Of a stretch of DNA of 26,337 bases, positions 6,642 to 15,300 are shown piece after piece (position 1 is the first letter of the stretch; every line of letters starts with the position of its first letter). Both the position numbers and the translations under genes were made by a program. Origin of the DNA: Azotobacter paspali (GTDB lineage Bacteria; Pseudomonadota; Gammaproteobacteria; Pseudomonadales; Pseudomonadaceae); assembly GCF_042434745.1 (NCBI RefSeq), contig NZ_JBHLSS010000034.1. One strand, 5' to 3'. The notes under the pieces are model-generated. The model saw only the letters and a program-made list of their open reading frames with translations, ran no database searches and was not told the origin of the DNA.

Positions 6642-7446
6642 GCAGCGAAAGTCCGGCTTCTTCGTCGGCAAGCCGCTCAGCTACCCGGCAGGCCCTATGC
6701 ATCGCTATGGCTTCGCCCTGGCGCGGCTGATCGATCCAATGCTACGCGAGTACGAGCACGAGCTTTCGGCAGTCTTTCGCGAGTACGGACCTGGTCTGCA
6801 GGCACAGGACGCCAGCCTTGCAAGCCAGGCGCGGATTGCCCTGAACAGGCTGCAACAGAAGTTCGCTCGGATGTTCCGCAAGGCCGCGCCAAACATCGTG
6901 AGCCGGATCTTTGGGCGGGTCGACAAGGCTTCTGCTGCAAGCCTTGGCCAGTCGCTCAAGGAGCTGTCCGGTGGCCTGACGCTACAGACCGACATCATGC
7001 CGGCGGCGCTGGCCGAGGCCGTGACCGCTCGCACCGCCGAGAACGTGGCACTGATCAAGTCGATACCGCAGGCCTTCCACGAGCAGATCGCCGGCGCAGT
7101 GATGCGCTCGATTCAGCCGGGAGCCAACGGCCTGGCCGACGTGACAGAGGCGCTGCGCAAGTATGGCGGGATCACGCAAGCGCGGGCGGACTTCATCGCC
7201 CGGGACCAGGTCTCCAAGCTGACCAGCGTGATGAACGCCGAGCGCTCCAAGGCGCTGGGCATCCGCAAGTTCCGCTGGCTGCACTCTGGGGGAGGCGCCG
7301 AGCCGCGCAAGCTCCACCTGAAGCTGAGCGGTCAGGTCTTCAGCTACGACGACCTGCCCGTGATCGACGAGCGGACCAAAGAACGCGGATTACCAGGACA
7401 GTTGCCGAACTGCCGATGCCGCGCCGTGCCACTGGTGGAATTTTGA
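6592..7446 (+). CDS. Minor head protein, Mu gpF-like
   Basis: A 284-residue protein starting at ATG 6592, behind GGAGGAG at 6581-6587; this site is inside the portal gene. The C-terminal ~100 residues are the Mu F-like (PF04233) domain: RADFIARDQVSKLTSVMNA, then KFRWLHSGG, RKLHLKLSGQVF, and the ending GLPGQLPNCRCRAVPLVEF with the conserved N-C-R-C-R. The N-terminal part is helical. Mu F-like proteins are minor head components needed early in head assembly and are usually encoded right after the portal, as here. Some members carry toxin or ADP-ribosyltransferase tails; this one ends at the core motif. Confidence 0.88.
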   Translation: MANKRPPLSSKRQQYAEQRKSGFFVGKPLSYPAGPMHRYGFALARLIDPMLREYEHELSAVFREYGPGLQAQDASLASQARIALNRLQQKFARMFRKAAPNIVSRIFGRVDKASAASLGQSLKELSGGLTLQTDIMPAALAEAVTARTAENVALIKSIPQAFHEQIAGAVMRSIQPGANGLADVTEALRKYGGITQARADFIARDQVSKLTSVMNAERSKALGIRKFRWLHSGGGAEPRKLHLKLSGQVFSYDDLPVIDERTKERGLPGQLPNCRCRAVPLVEF

Positions 7447-7448
7447 CC

Positions 7449-8609
7449 ATGCCTGCAACAGCAAGAACTCGAGACATCAATGGGTATGTCGAGATCCAAG
7501 GCAACCCGATATCCAAGGCTGGCGTATACCCCTATTCAGGGGCTCAGCTCGGCATGGCAGGCGAAGCGGCAGGGCGGATTTTCCGCGTCTATCGGCCGCC
7601 GGAAGAGTTGGCTGACCCCGAGTGCATCGCCTCCTTCCGCCTGCTGCCGCTTGTCGATGAGCACCCGGCCGGCATCCTCGGTGACGAAGAGCTCGGCGCG
7701 ACACCCGCCGAACTCCACGGCATTCAGGGCTGCATCGGAGAGCAGATCTACTTCGACCCGCCGTACCTGCGTGCCAACCTGCGCCTCCTGTCCGAGTCGA
7801 TCAAGCGGGCCATCGATATGGCCGGCAAGGTCGAGCTGTCTCCAGGCTACCGCTGCCAGTACGACTTGACGCCTGGTGTCACGCCCGATGGCGAACCGTA
7901 TGACGCCGTGCAACGCAAGATCCGCGGCAATCACCTGGCACTGGTCGAGGAGGGGCGCACCGGCCCGGACGTCGCCGTGCTCGATCACCTGAAAATCACT
8001 CTTGACGCAAAGGAGGTCGCGCCCATGGCCGACGAAAACGAGAACACACAAGACGAAGGCGGAGAGGGCGGCGACATCCTGGCCACTGCCAAGGCCGCGC
8101 TCGAAACCCTGAAACCGCTGCTCGAAGCCTCTGCAGAGGTCAAGGCCATGCTCGCCGACCTGATGGGTGCCGGCGATCCGGCAGCGGCCGGCGACCAAGA
8201 GCCGGGACCGACTCAGCCACCCGCCGCGATAGACGCACCCACCATGACCCCTGCAGCACTCGACGCAGCCTTGAGTAAGGCGCTCAAGCCAATCAACGAT
8301 CGCCTGGTCGCACTTGAGGCAGGACGTACAGCGCTCGATGCCGCCGTGATATCAAGCCTGGCAGAGCGTGATGCCCTGGTTGGCAGGGTTTCCCCATTCG
8401 TGGGCGCCTTCGACTCGGCCCGCATGACTGTCCAGCAGGTTGCCGAGTATGCGGCCGAGAAGCTAGGCATCCCTGTCGTTGTAAAGGGCCAGGAGCGTGT
8501 CGCCCTGGATGCCTGGCTGCATGGCCGCGCTCCTGACATGAGCAAGCCGACAATCGTCGCCGACGGGGCCAATGGCAAGGGCATCTTCGACACCTGGGGG
8601 GCTCAGTAA
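7449..8609 (+). CDS. DUF2213 head maturation protease / scaffold protein
   Basis: A 386-residue protein starting at ATG 7449, 2 nt after the previous stop. Residues 1-185 match DUF2213: RDINGYVEIQGNPISKAGVY, LPLVDEHPAGILG, KVELSPGYRCQYD and RKIRGNHLALVEEGRTGPDV. This family is regarded as a prohead protease-like domain, found between Mu F-like and major capsid genes. From about residue 193 the protein becomes acidic, Ala-rich and helical, as expected for a scaffold. A very strong internal ribosome-binding site marks that boundary, so a second scaffold-only product is likely. Protease function is inferred; I did not identify the catalytic residues. Confidence 0.8.
   Translation: MPATARTRDINGYVEIQGNPISKAGVYPYSGAQLGMAGEAAGRIFRVYRPPEELADPECIASFRLLPLVDEHPAGILGDEELGATPAELHGIQGCIGEQIYFDPPYLRANLRLLSESIKRAIDMAGKVELSPGYRCQYDLTPGVTPDGEPYDAVQRKIRGNHLALVEEGRTGPDVAVLDHLKITLDAKEVAPMADENENTQDEGGEGGDILATAKAALETLKPLLEASAEVKAMLADLMGAGDPAAAGDQEPGPTQPPAAIDAPTMTPAALDAALSKALKPINDRLVALEAGRTALDAAVISSLAERDALVGRVSPFVGAFDSARMTVQQVAEYAAEKLGIPVVVKGQERVALDAWLHGRAPDMSKPTIVADGANGKGIFDTWGAQ
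8025..8609 (+). CDS. Predicted nested in-frame scaffold product of the DUF2213 gene
   Basis: AAAGGAGGT (8009-8017) stands 7 nt before ATG 8025, which is in frame with the protease gene (its residue 193). This is one of the best ribosome-binding sites in the window, yet it lies in mid-gene at the change from DUF2213 domain to acidic helical region. The nested product would be 194 residues (MADENENTQDEGGEGG onwards), with a helical segment (TPAALDAALSKALKPINDRL). Lambda makes protease C and scaffold Nu3 in the same nested way. That this start is used is inference. Confidence 0.6.
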   Translation: MADENENTQDEGGEGGDILATAKAALETLKPLLEASAEVKAMLADLMGAGDPAAAGDQEPGPTQPPAAIDAPTMTPAALDAALSKALKPINDRLVALEAGRTALDAAVISSLAERDALVGRVSPFVGAFDSARMTVQQVAEYAAEKLGIPVVVKGQERVALDAWLHGRAPDMSKPTIVADGANGKGIFDTWGAQ

Positions 8610-9106
8610 TGGCTTTTCAAACTTCCATCGCCGCCGACATCGTCTCCGGCTATATCGGCGAGCTATCGCACAAGGGGCCGATGCGCGCGATTCCGGCACG
8701 GATTGCCGCAGATGCCACGCAAGCCAATTGCCTGGTAGGGCGCGCCTACACATACGCCGACGAGGCCGCTGAGACAGTTCGCCCAGGCGGTACCGGACAA
8801 TTCGCCGGCATTCTGATCAGCCCGAAGTCGTACCCGCGACAAGACCTCTATGACGACACGCTGGATATCCCGCTGAACAGCATCGTTCAACTGCTGCAAA
8901 TGGGCTACGTCTTCGTCCAGATCGCGTCGGCAGGAGCCTCAATTGGCTCCTCGCTGGTTTATCACACAACGACCGGCGCTCTCGACTGGACCGATACCCC
9001 CGGCACTCCACCGTCGAACCATGCCCTGGTCCCCAACGCCATCATCGATCGCCACATGCCCAGCAGCGCGACCCCGCGTCTCGCCCTGGTCAAGCTGACC
9101 AACTGA
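8609..9106 (+). CDS. Head decoration/cement-like structural protein
   Basis: A 165-residue, beta-rich protein starting at ATG 8609, which shares one base with the previous stop (TAATG). It starts MAFQTSIAADIVSGYIGELS and includes AGILISPKSYPRQDLY and a central strand-rich stretch (GYVFVQIASAGASIGSSLVY). A gene between scaffold/protease and major capsid is normally the head decoration or cement protein, as with lambda D or P22 gp24-like cement proteins. The assignment rests on position, size and composition; I see no diagnostic motif. Confidence 0.6.
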   Translation: MAFQTSIAADIVSGYIGELSHKGPMRAIPARIAADATQANCLVGRAYTYADEAAETVRPGGTGQFAGILISPKSYPRQDLYDDTLDIPLNSIVQLLQMGYVFVQIASAGASIGSSLVYHTTTGALDWTDTPGTPPSNHALVPNAIIDRHMPSSATPRLALVKLTN

Positions 9107-9119
9107 TAGGAGTCGCGAT

Positions 9120-10211
9120 ATGCGTTCCCGCGTTCATAGCAACATCTCGGGTCGCGAGCTCATGCGTCGCGGCCCCTTGCAACTCGCTCCCGAGCAGTGC
9201 GGGCAATACCGCGACCTGCGTCAGCTCGGCATTGGACTCGATGCCGTCGTGGCCAACGATGCGGCCTTGGTCGGCCCGGCCCTGGGTAGCCTTGGCGGGC
9301 CGTTCTGGAAGCTTCAGAACTGGCTGCCGGGCGTCGTGCGCCAAATCACGCAGGTACGCCTGATTGATGAGCTGATCGGCGTGATGGCCGTCGGGGCGTG
9401 GGAGGACGCGGAGGTTGTCCAGACCACCAGCGAGCTTGCGGCCCTGCCCGAGCTGTACGGCGATCACACCAACATCCCGCTGGCCAACTACCGCTTCGGC
9501 TACGAGCGCCGGGAAATCGTCCGGTTCGAGCAAGGATTCATGATCTCGAAGCTTGAGGAGGCTCGGGCCAGCAAGTTCGACTTCAACGACGAAGCCGAAA
9601 AGCGCGCGGCGGTCGCCCTGGCAATGGACATCATCCGCAACCGCGTCGGCTTCAACGGCTACAACGCGCCGGAAACCCGCATTTACGGTTTCCTGAACGA
9701 CCCGAACTTGCCGGCCTATACAACGCTGCCCAACGGCGCGGGCGGCTCGTCAAGCTGGGCGAGCAAGACCTTCCTAGAGATCTGTGCGGACATCCGCAAG
9801 ATGATGATCGAGCTGGAGGTGGGCTCGGGCGGCAACATCAGGACCGAGACCGATGCCGTGACCATGGCCATCCCACTTGGTCACTCACAGTACCTCGGCC
9901 TCGTCGATGCGACCGGCGTTACAAGCGTGCGCGACTGGGCGCGCCGTACATACCCGAACCTGCGCTTCGTGTCGGCACCCGAGCTGATCGCCGCGAACGG
10001 TGGTGCGAACGTCATCTACGTCTATGCCGATCGTGTTCCGGCCGACGACTCGACCGACGACGGCAGCGTCATCGTGCAGATGGTCCCGGCTCGCTTCCAG
10101 GCCCTTGGAGTCGAGGTCCGCGCAAAGGGGCGTGTCGAGGACTTCACCAATGCGCTTGGCGGCGTGCTGATCAAACGCCCGTGGGCGATCAAGCGCTACT
10201 CGGGGGTATGA
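9120..10211 (+). CDS. Major capsid protein (DUF2184 family)
   Basis: A 363-residue protein with a TAGGAGTCGCGAT leader before ATG 9120. DUF2184 (PF09950) landmarks are the N-terminal arm, the LIGVMAVGAWEDAEVVQ strand, the domain with FGYERREIVRFEQGFMIS, AMDIIRNRVGFNGYN, and the C-terminal PARFQALGVEVRAKGRVED and GGVLIKRPWAIKRYSG. These are HK97-fold capsid proteins common in contractile phages that have the DUF1073 portal. It builds the icosahedral shell. The length is typical, and I see no sign of truncation. Confidence 0.88.
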   Translation: MRSRVHSNISGRELMRRGPLQLAPEQCGQYRDLRQLGIGLDAVVANDAALVGPALGSLGGPFWKLQNWLPGVVRQITQVRLIDELIGVMAVGAWEDAEVVQTTSELAALPELYGDHTNIPLANYRFGYERREIVRFEQGFMISKLEEARASKFDFNDEAEKRAAVALAMDIIRNRVGFNGYNAPETRIYGFLNDPNLPAYTTLPNGAGGSSSWASKTFLEICADIRKMMIELEVGSGGNIRTETDAVTMAIPLGHSQYLGLVDATGVTSVRDWARRTYPNLRFVSAPELIAANGGANVIYVYADRVPADDSTDDGSVIVQMVPARFQALGVEVRAKGRVEDFTNALGGVLIKRPWAIKRYSGV

Positions 10212-10213
10212 GG

Positions 10214-10600
10214 ATGAACAAGGTATACGTCTACTCCACCCTGAGTAGCGATCAGGAGTACCGGACGTTCCGCGAGGGCGGTGGCGACCTGCCGCAGGTA
10301 GAGGCCTCGGTGGTCATCCGCGGCAAAGCCAACGTGATGGACAAGCACTTCGTGACGCCGGCCGGCATGCTGACCGAGATCACCGAGGAGCAGCTCGCCG
10401 TGCTTGAGCGCTGCGAGGTGTTCCGGACCCACGTCAAGCATGGCCATGTCATCGTGTCGCGCGATCTGCTGCCAGTAGAAAAAGTCATCGGCGATCTTGA
10501 GGCTCGCGATAAGTCTGCGCCGCTGACCGAGGAGTCGGTCAAGGGGCAGGTCGATGACGTCGTGATCAACAAGACCGCCAAGGCAAAGCCGAAGGAGTAA
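10214..10600 (+). CDS. Hypothetical head-connector region protein
   Basis: A 128-residue protein. Two ATGs are close: 10208 forms an ATGA overlap with the capsid stop but has its GGGG site only 1-2 nt away; 10214 keeps that site (10202-10206) at 7 nt, so I chose 10214 (MNKVYVYSTLSSDQEY). Strands near the N-terminus (ASVVIRGKANV) precede a helix (TEEQLAVLERCEVFRTH) and a basic tail (KTAKAKPKE). Its place between major capsid and DUF4054 suggests a small head or connector role, but I do not recognise a family. Confidence 0.7.
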   Translation: MNKVYVYSTLSSDQEYRTFREGGGDLPQVEASVVIRGKANVMDKHFVTPAGMLTEITEEQLAVLERCEVFRTHVKHGHVIVSRDLLPVEKVIGDLEARDKSAPLTEESVKGQVDDVVINKTAKAKPKE

Positions 10601-10603
10601 GCC

Positions 10604-11026
10604 ATGGACCTGGCTGCATTCCGCCAACGATTCCCGCAGTTCGCCAACGTGCCGGATGAAACAGTCACGGCCACGGCAGTCGACGCGGAGTGCTACATGT
10701 CCGGGCAGGGCTGCTCATGCGCAGAACTGCAGATTGAGCTGATGACGGCCCACCTTCTTGCGATCCGCACTGCCACGCAGACGGGCGGCAATGGACAGTC
10801 CGGCCCGGTCACCAGTGCAACAGTTGGAAAGGTGACAGTTTCGACCACGCCTCCGCCGGTCAGGTCCTCTTGGGACTGGTGGCTGTCGTCGACGCCTTAC
10901 GGGACTGAGCTACTGGCACTGCTGCGGTCCTGCGCCGTCGGCGGACTGTATGTCGGCGGCCAGCCGGAGCGCGCCGCGTTTCGGTCTGTCGGCGGCAGGT
11001 TTCCCCGTGGGGGGAGGGCGCGGTAA
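10604..11026 (+). CDS. DUF4054 head-tail connector protein
   Basis: A 140-residue protein with AAGGAG in the end of the preceding gene and ATG 10604. The start (MDLAAFRQRFPQFANVPDETV) and the helix (ELQIELMTAHLLAIRT) followed by a Gly/Ser/Thr-rich loop and a strand-turn segment (YGTELLALLRSC) match DUF4054 (PF13262), a connector/adaptor fold of the gp6/gp15 type. Such proteins bind beneath the portal to complete the head. The basic C-terminus (GGRFPRGGRAR) probably faces DNA or a partner. It couples to the next gene through TAATG. Confidence 0.8.
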   Translation: MDLAAFRQRFPQFANVPDETVTATAVDAECYMSGQGCSCAELQIELMTAHLLAIRTATQTGGNGQSGPVTSATVGKVTVSTTPPPVRSSWDWWLSSTPYGTELLALLRSCAVGGLYVGGQPERAAFRSVGGRFPRGGRAR

Positions 11027-11508
11027 TGGGCTTCAAAGTGCATCACATCGAGGGCAGTCACGGCATCCTGCTGCGCGCCATTCAGGCGCTCAAGCGCAAA
11101 CAGGCGGCTGTTGGCTTCATGGACACTGCGCGCTACCCAAGCGGCGAACTGGTCAGCTACATCGCCACTATCCAGGAGTTCGGCTATCCGGCCGGCGGCA
11201 TCCCAGCGCGGCCGTTCTTCAGGCCGACCATCGCCCAGCAGAAGCAGGCATGGCGCGACCATCTGTTGCGGGGCACACGGCAGGTCATTCTGCGCAGGAT
11301 CACCCTTGAGGCCATGCTGCGCCAGTTCGCCATGGTGGCGGCGGGAGACGTGGCGACGACTATCTCAAAGATCCAGGCGCCACCTCTGTCCCCGAGAACC
11401 ATCGCGGCTAGACAGGCTCGCAAGAAAACACCTGGCGTCAGTCACAAACCACTGGTCGACACCGGCCTGATGATCCAGTCCGTAACAGGCGAGGTAATCG
11501 ACACATGA
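11026..11508 (+). CDS. Neck/tail-completion protein (HK97 gp10-like)
   Basis: A 160-residue protein starting at ATG 11026. The segment VGFMDTARYPSGELVSYIATIQEFG followed by IPARPFFRPTIAQQKQAW is the diagnostic pattern of tail-completion proteins in this gene slot: an early strand, then a 'neighbourhood of E-F/Y-G' and I-P-x-R-P-F-[FM]. Helices fill the middle, and the tail (HKPLVDTGLMIQSVTGEV) resembles the 'L.DTG.L..SI...V' ending of virion morphogenesis proteins. It probably joins tail to neck. Exact family (HK97 gp10 or Mu G/virion morphogenesis) is uncertain. Confidence 0.65.
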   Translation: MGFKVHHIEGSHGILLRAIQALKRKQAAVGFMDTARYPSGELVSYIATIQEFGYPAGGIPARPFFRPTIAQQKQAWRDHLLRGTRQVILRRITLEAMLRQFAMVAAGDVATTISKIQAPPLSPRTIAARQARKKTPGVSHKPLVDTGLMIQSVTGEVIDT

Positions 11509-11885
11509 TTCCTGGAGGCAACCTTTTAAGCGCGGCCATGGGCCTCATCGGCGCCCAGCCAGACGTGTACTGGCAGCAGCAGACGGGCCGCACCCTTGAC
11601 GAAGCCGGCGAGTGGGTACCCGAGTACGCCCCGCCGATGCAGGTCAAGGGGTCGCTCCAGCCGTTGAGCGCGGCCCGATACCAGCAGCTCGGCCTTGACC
11701 TGGCGCGCCGGTACTTCTCGTTCTTCACGTCGGCGTCCATTCAGGGCGTCGGCCGGGACAGCTCGGGCGATCTGCTGGATATCGCGGCGCGCCGGTATCA
11801 GGCCGAGAGCCTTGTAGATGGAGACTGGAGCGACGTCGATGGGTGGCGCGAAGTGATCGTCGTCGACATAGGGCCGACGCCATGA
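11505..11885 (+). CDS. Collar/neck protein (head closure-like)
   Basis: A 126-residue beta-rich protein overlapping the previous gene by 4 bp (ATGA). It has strands and an aromatic-rich middle (LARRYFSFFTSASI) and the C-terminal pattern RYQAESLVDGDWSDVDGWREVIVVDIG. The sequence resembles proteins labelled phage collar protein in DUF3383-type contractile phages, and position (after the connector, before the tail terminator) agrees. Functionally it would close the head and form part of the neck. The assignment depends mostly on synteny. Confidence 0.55.
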   Translation: MIPGGNLLSAAMGLIGAQPDVYWQQQTGRTLDEAGEWVPEYAPPMQVKGSLQPLSAARYQQLGLDLARRYFSFFTSASIQGVGRDSSGDLLDIAARRYQAESLVDGDWSDVDGWREVIVVDIGPTP

Positions 11886-12391
11886 CAGCCCGCGAGTTGG
11901 CCATCCTGCTGCGTGCTCAGCTCATCGCCGGCCTTGCGCGGTACGGCGACACCGCAACGCAAGTCGTGCAGGCGTACCAGCAGGGGCAGCAGGGGCGCAT
12001 TGACGCGGGACTGTATTTCTTTACCGTCACTGGGCACCGCCATGGGTGGCAAGCCCGTCGCCACGTCTATGACCCAGACGCCGACGAGACCGTGACCGAA
12101 GAGTCGCAGGTCATCGAGACGACGTTCCAGGTTTTCGGGCTTGGCCCGCAAGCCGAGGACATCACGCATGCGGCGGCAATGGTCTGCAACAGCTTGTTCT
12201 TCGTAGAGGGCATGCGCGCAGGGGGCGCGGGTGTCCAGCGGGTCGGCGACGTGCGCAACCCGATTATCCAGAACGACCGGGGCCAATTCGAAGGCAACCC
12301 GTCATTCGACCTCATTGTCACGACTCGACAGACGCGGGTGGATCGCCGCCCGGCTGTCGAGCGCGTGGAAATTCGCATGGGCAGGATCTAA
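11882..12391 (+). CDS. Tail terminator / neck gateway protein (gp12-like)
   Basis: A 169-residue protein starting at ATG 11882 (ATGA with the previous stop). It includes a helix (ELAILLRAQLIAGLARYG), strands (GLYFFTVTGHRHGWQARRHVY; ETTFQVFGLG) and a helix (EDITHAAAMVCNSLFFVEGMRA), ending with VGDVRNPIIQNDRGQFE and a strand. The last part is the pattern of the phage neck terminator gp12-like family in contractile phages, where it caps the tail tube and sheath and binds the neck. In most relatives the sheath gene comes next; here a 3.7-kb tailspike gene lies between them. Confidence 0.6.
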   Translation: MTARELAILLRAQLIAGLARYGDTATQVVQAYQQGQQGRIDAGLYFFTVTGHRHGWQARRHVYDPDADETVTEESQVIETTFQVFGLGPQAEDITHAAAMVCNSLFFVEGMRAGGAGVQRVGDVRNPIIQNDRGQFEGNPSFDLIVTTRQTRVDRRPAVERVEIRMGRI

Positions 12392-15300
12392 ATGCCAATC
12401 CCTCAATCCCGATACATCAGTGCTGGGGGTGGGGCCAGTGACGCAGACGTGGCTCGCCTGGACCAGCAAGTGCGCCAACTGGCCGCCACTATCCAGGCCC
12501 ACATCGGCGCCGGAGGCGACGCACACCGGGCAGCCACGGCGACCCTGGCTGGCTTCTTGTCCGCATCCGACAAAGCCAGGTATGACGCGCTCGCGTCGCA
12601 AGGGCAGCAGGAGCAGGGCGACAGGTTGTCGAGCGCTGGCATCTTTACGGGCGAGGCCTTCGGGGTTATCGGCGGCCCTGGCCGCGACGAGACGCAAAAC
12701 ATCCTGGCGGCGATCAATGCCATCGGCGATGCGGGCGGCGAGCTTGTCATTCGTGCGGAAAGCCCCGGCGATCCGATCTACATCAACGCGCCGTTGCCCA
12801 TCGAAGCCAGCAACCTGACGCTGCGTTTCCGTGGCACGTTGCTGATGGGGCCAAACGCATATGTGCGCGTCAATGGCGGCCTGTCTGAAATCGTCCGCCC
12901 CGGCATGTCGGGCAACACGCTGGCCTTGCGCGCCCCTTCTACAACGGATGCCGAAGGACGGATGGTCCTGCCGCTTCGCTCCGGCCTCGGCGCGTTCCTT
13001 CAGATTGACGACAAGATTACGATTCGCGGGCAGAACGATAAGTTCGGCAAACCGTTCAGCAAGCAAGTTACGACCGTCGTGGCGATCAGTGGCGACAACG
13101 CGACATGCGCCGACGAGCCGGGCGAAACTTGGCTGCCGACTTACCCCGATTCAGACTGGCCGCCGGACCATACTACTGGGACCACAATTGGCATCGCCGC
13201 CTTCTCCGCGCTGACTGTGGATGCGGTACGGGGAGACGTCGTGCTCCACGTTGCCAACACTAGCTATTTCTCTGCCGGCAAGCTCGTCTATATCAGCGAC
13301 AGCCGGACCGAAGCCGATTTCATGGCGCCGGTACCGACCACGTTACGGTCTCAGTGCAACATGGAGATCGCCCGTGTTGTTGCCGTGGATGCCGGGTCGA
13401 ACACAGTCACACTGGACCGAGGACTTTCTCGCGGCTTCCCCACAGCCTGGGGTGGTGGCGTAGCACTCATGGAGCCGGTGGAAAACACACACATTGTCGC
13501 CGACCGGCTGTCATGGGACGCGCCACAGCCGAATCGCAGAAATTCTGCCCTAGCCATCAACTATGCTTCGGAATGCACAATACAGGCGGCGTTCGTAGAT
13601 GGTCGGTCGGGCCGCCTGGGCGCCGCCGCCCGGATCGGCTACAGCTACGATTGCCAGATCCTCAACACTGCGGCCGACGGTGCCTATGGCTTCGGCTCGG
13701 CGGAAGGCTACGGCCTGACCCTCTACTACTCGACACTTTGCGCCATTCGCGGCTGTCACGCCACGGGCGGGCGGCACAACTATCTGCTGCAGTCGGCCAC
13801 CCTCTGTACAGTCGAGGGAAACTATTCTGGCGACGACTTCATCTCCGGCATCGACTTGCACGGCGCCAACTCGGTCGATTGCGTGATCCGGGGCAACCTT
13901 GTCCAGGTAGGCGTCCAGCACGCGCCTGGCGTCACAAATAGCGGCGGTATCAGAAACGGCAACACGTCGCACACAATCGGCGACCACGGGACGATCATCG
14001 AAGGCAACGTGATCGTCAATTACCGGGGCACGCTGTCTTGCGCAATCGACGTGTCGCCGTCGAGCCGCGATGTCGTCGTGCGCGGCAACGTGGTGATCGA
14101 CGTCGGCGTTGCGTTCCGGCATTACAAGGTGTCCAGCAGTGTCCCGAACCAGCACAGCAATCGCGTGGTGATCAATGGCAACTATGTGCTGCGCGCCGTG
14201 CTGCCGGTCGACATTGAGAACTACACGGGCAACTCGTTCTGGGACGAGCTGATCTTTACCGACAACGAGTTCGTGGATTGCGGCCAGTCGGTCCTGATCG
14301 AAGACATCCCTCGCGTTATTTTCTCTGGCAACCGCTACAGGTTGACCACCGCCCGCTCGGGCGAACCAGCCTTCGACTTCCGCTCCATCCCTAACCTGCG
14401 CGTGCAGGGCAACGAGGTGCATGGGGCGGCCCGTGGCGGCCGGGCGACTAACTGCGGCACGGCGGCGTTCGTCCGCAACTGGTTCGGCGGTTGCACCGAG
14501 GGCAGTACCGTCATGGATGGCGGCGGCAATACCTCGCTGCTTGACGTGCTCAACGGTGATTCGGGTGGCGGCGGTGGCGGGCCGATCACCACGGGCGACA
14601 TCACGGACTACGTCGAGACGACCGAGGATCTGATCGGCTCAAGCATCGTGGCCGGTACCGGCATCACCAAGTCCTACGACGACGCCACCGGAAAGACCAC
14701 TATTAGCGCCACGGGCGGCGGGGCCAATGCCCTGACCGGGCTTGTCGTGCCTGCCGGTGATAGCCGCAGCAACCAGAACTGGTCCTATACAAATACCGTG
14801 CCGGCCCTCTTGGCGCGCTCGCCGCTCGGCTGGTTCGAGTTGTTATCCCGCCGCGTGCGCGTCGACTCACGGTACAAGCAATGCGTGCCAGGGTACACCG
14901 TTGCACAACTCCGGGCGCTGTTCGAAGCCGACACGCCGAATGAATACGGGTTTTCGCCCAGCGAGGTACCACTCGGCACGTTATGGGTCCTGCGGATCGG
15001 CACCAACGATATCGCGGGCGGCACCAAGTCGGGCATTGACACCGCTCTGGTAGACCATCAATGGATCGTGGATTGGATGACCGCCCGTGGCGACACTGTG
15101 TTCGTCGTCGCCGAGTGGCCACGCGTTGCATCTGGCAATGCGCCGATCAACACAACTGGGCAGCAGCTCATGCAGTATTATCGGGAGGAGATCAAGCGCC
15201 GCAACCGTGGAAAAGCCCGCGTATACGTTGTGGACGTGTGGCCGCGAGCCGTCGACCCAGCGAGTACTACCGGCGACCCGCTGTCCACTCCGGCGAGCAC

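Noticed and set aside
13550..14422. Long minus-strand open frame (290 codons) opposite the tailspike gene.
   Set aside because: It is antisense to the beta-helix coding region, has no ribosome-binding site or recognisable motif, and arises from GC-rich codon bias on the plus strand.
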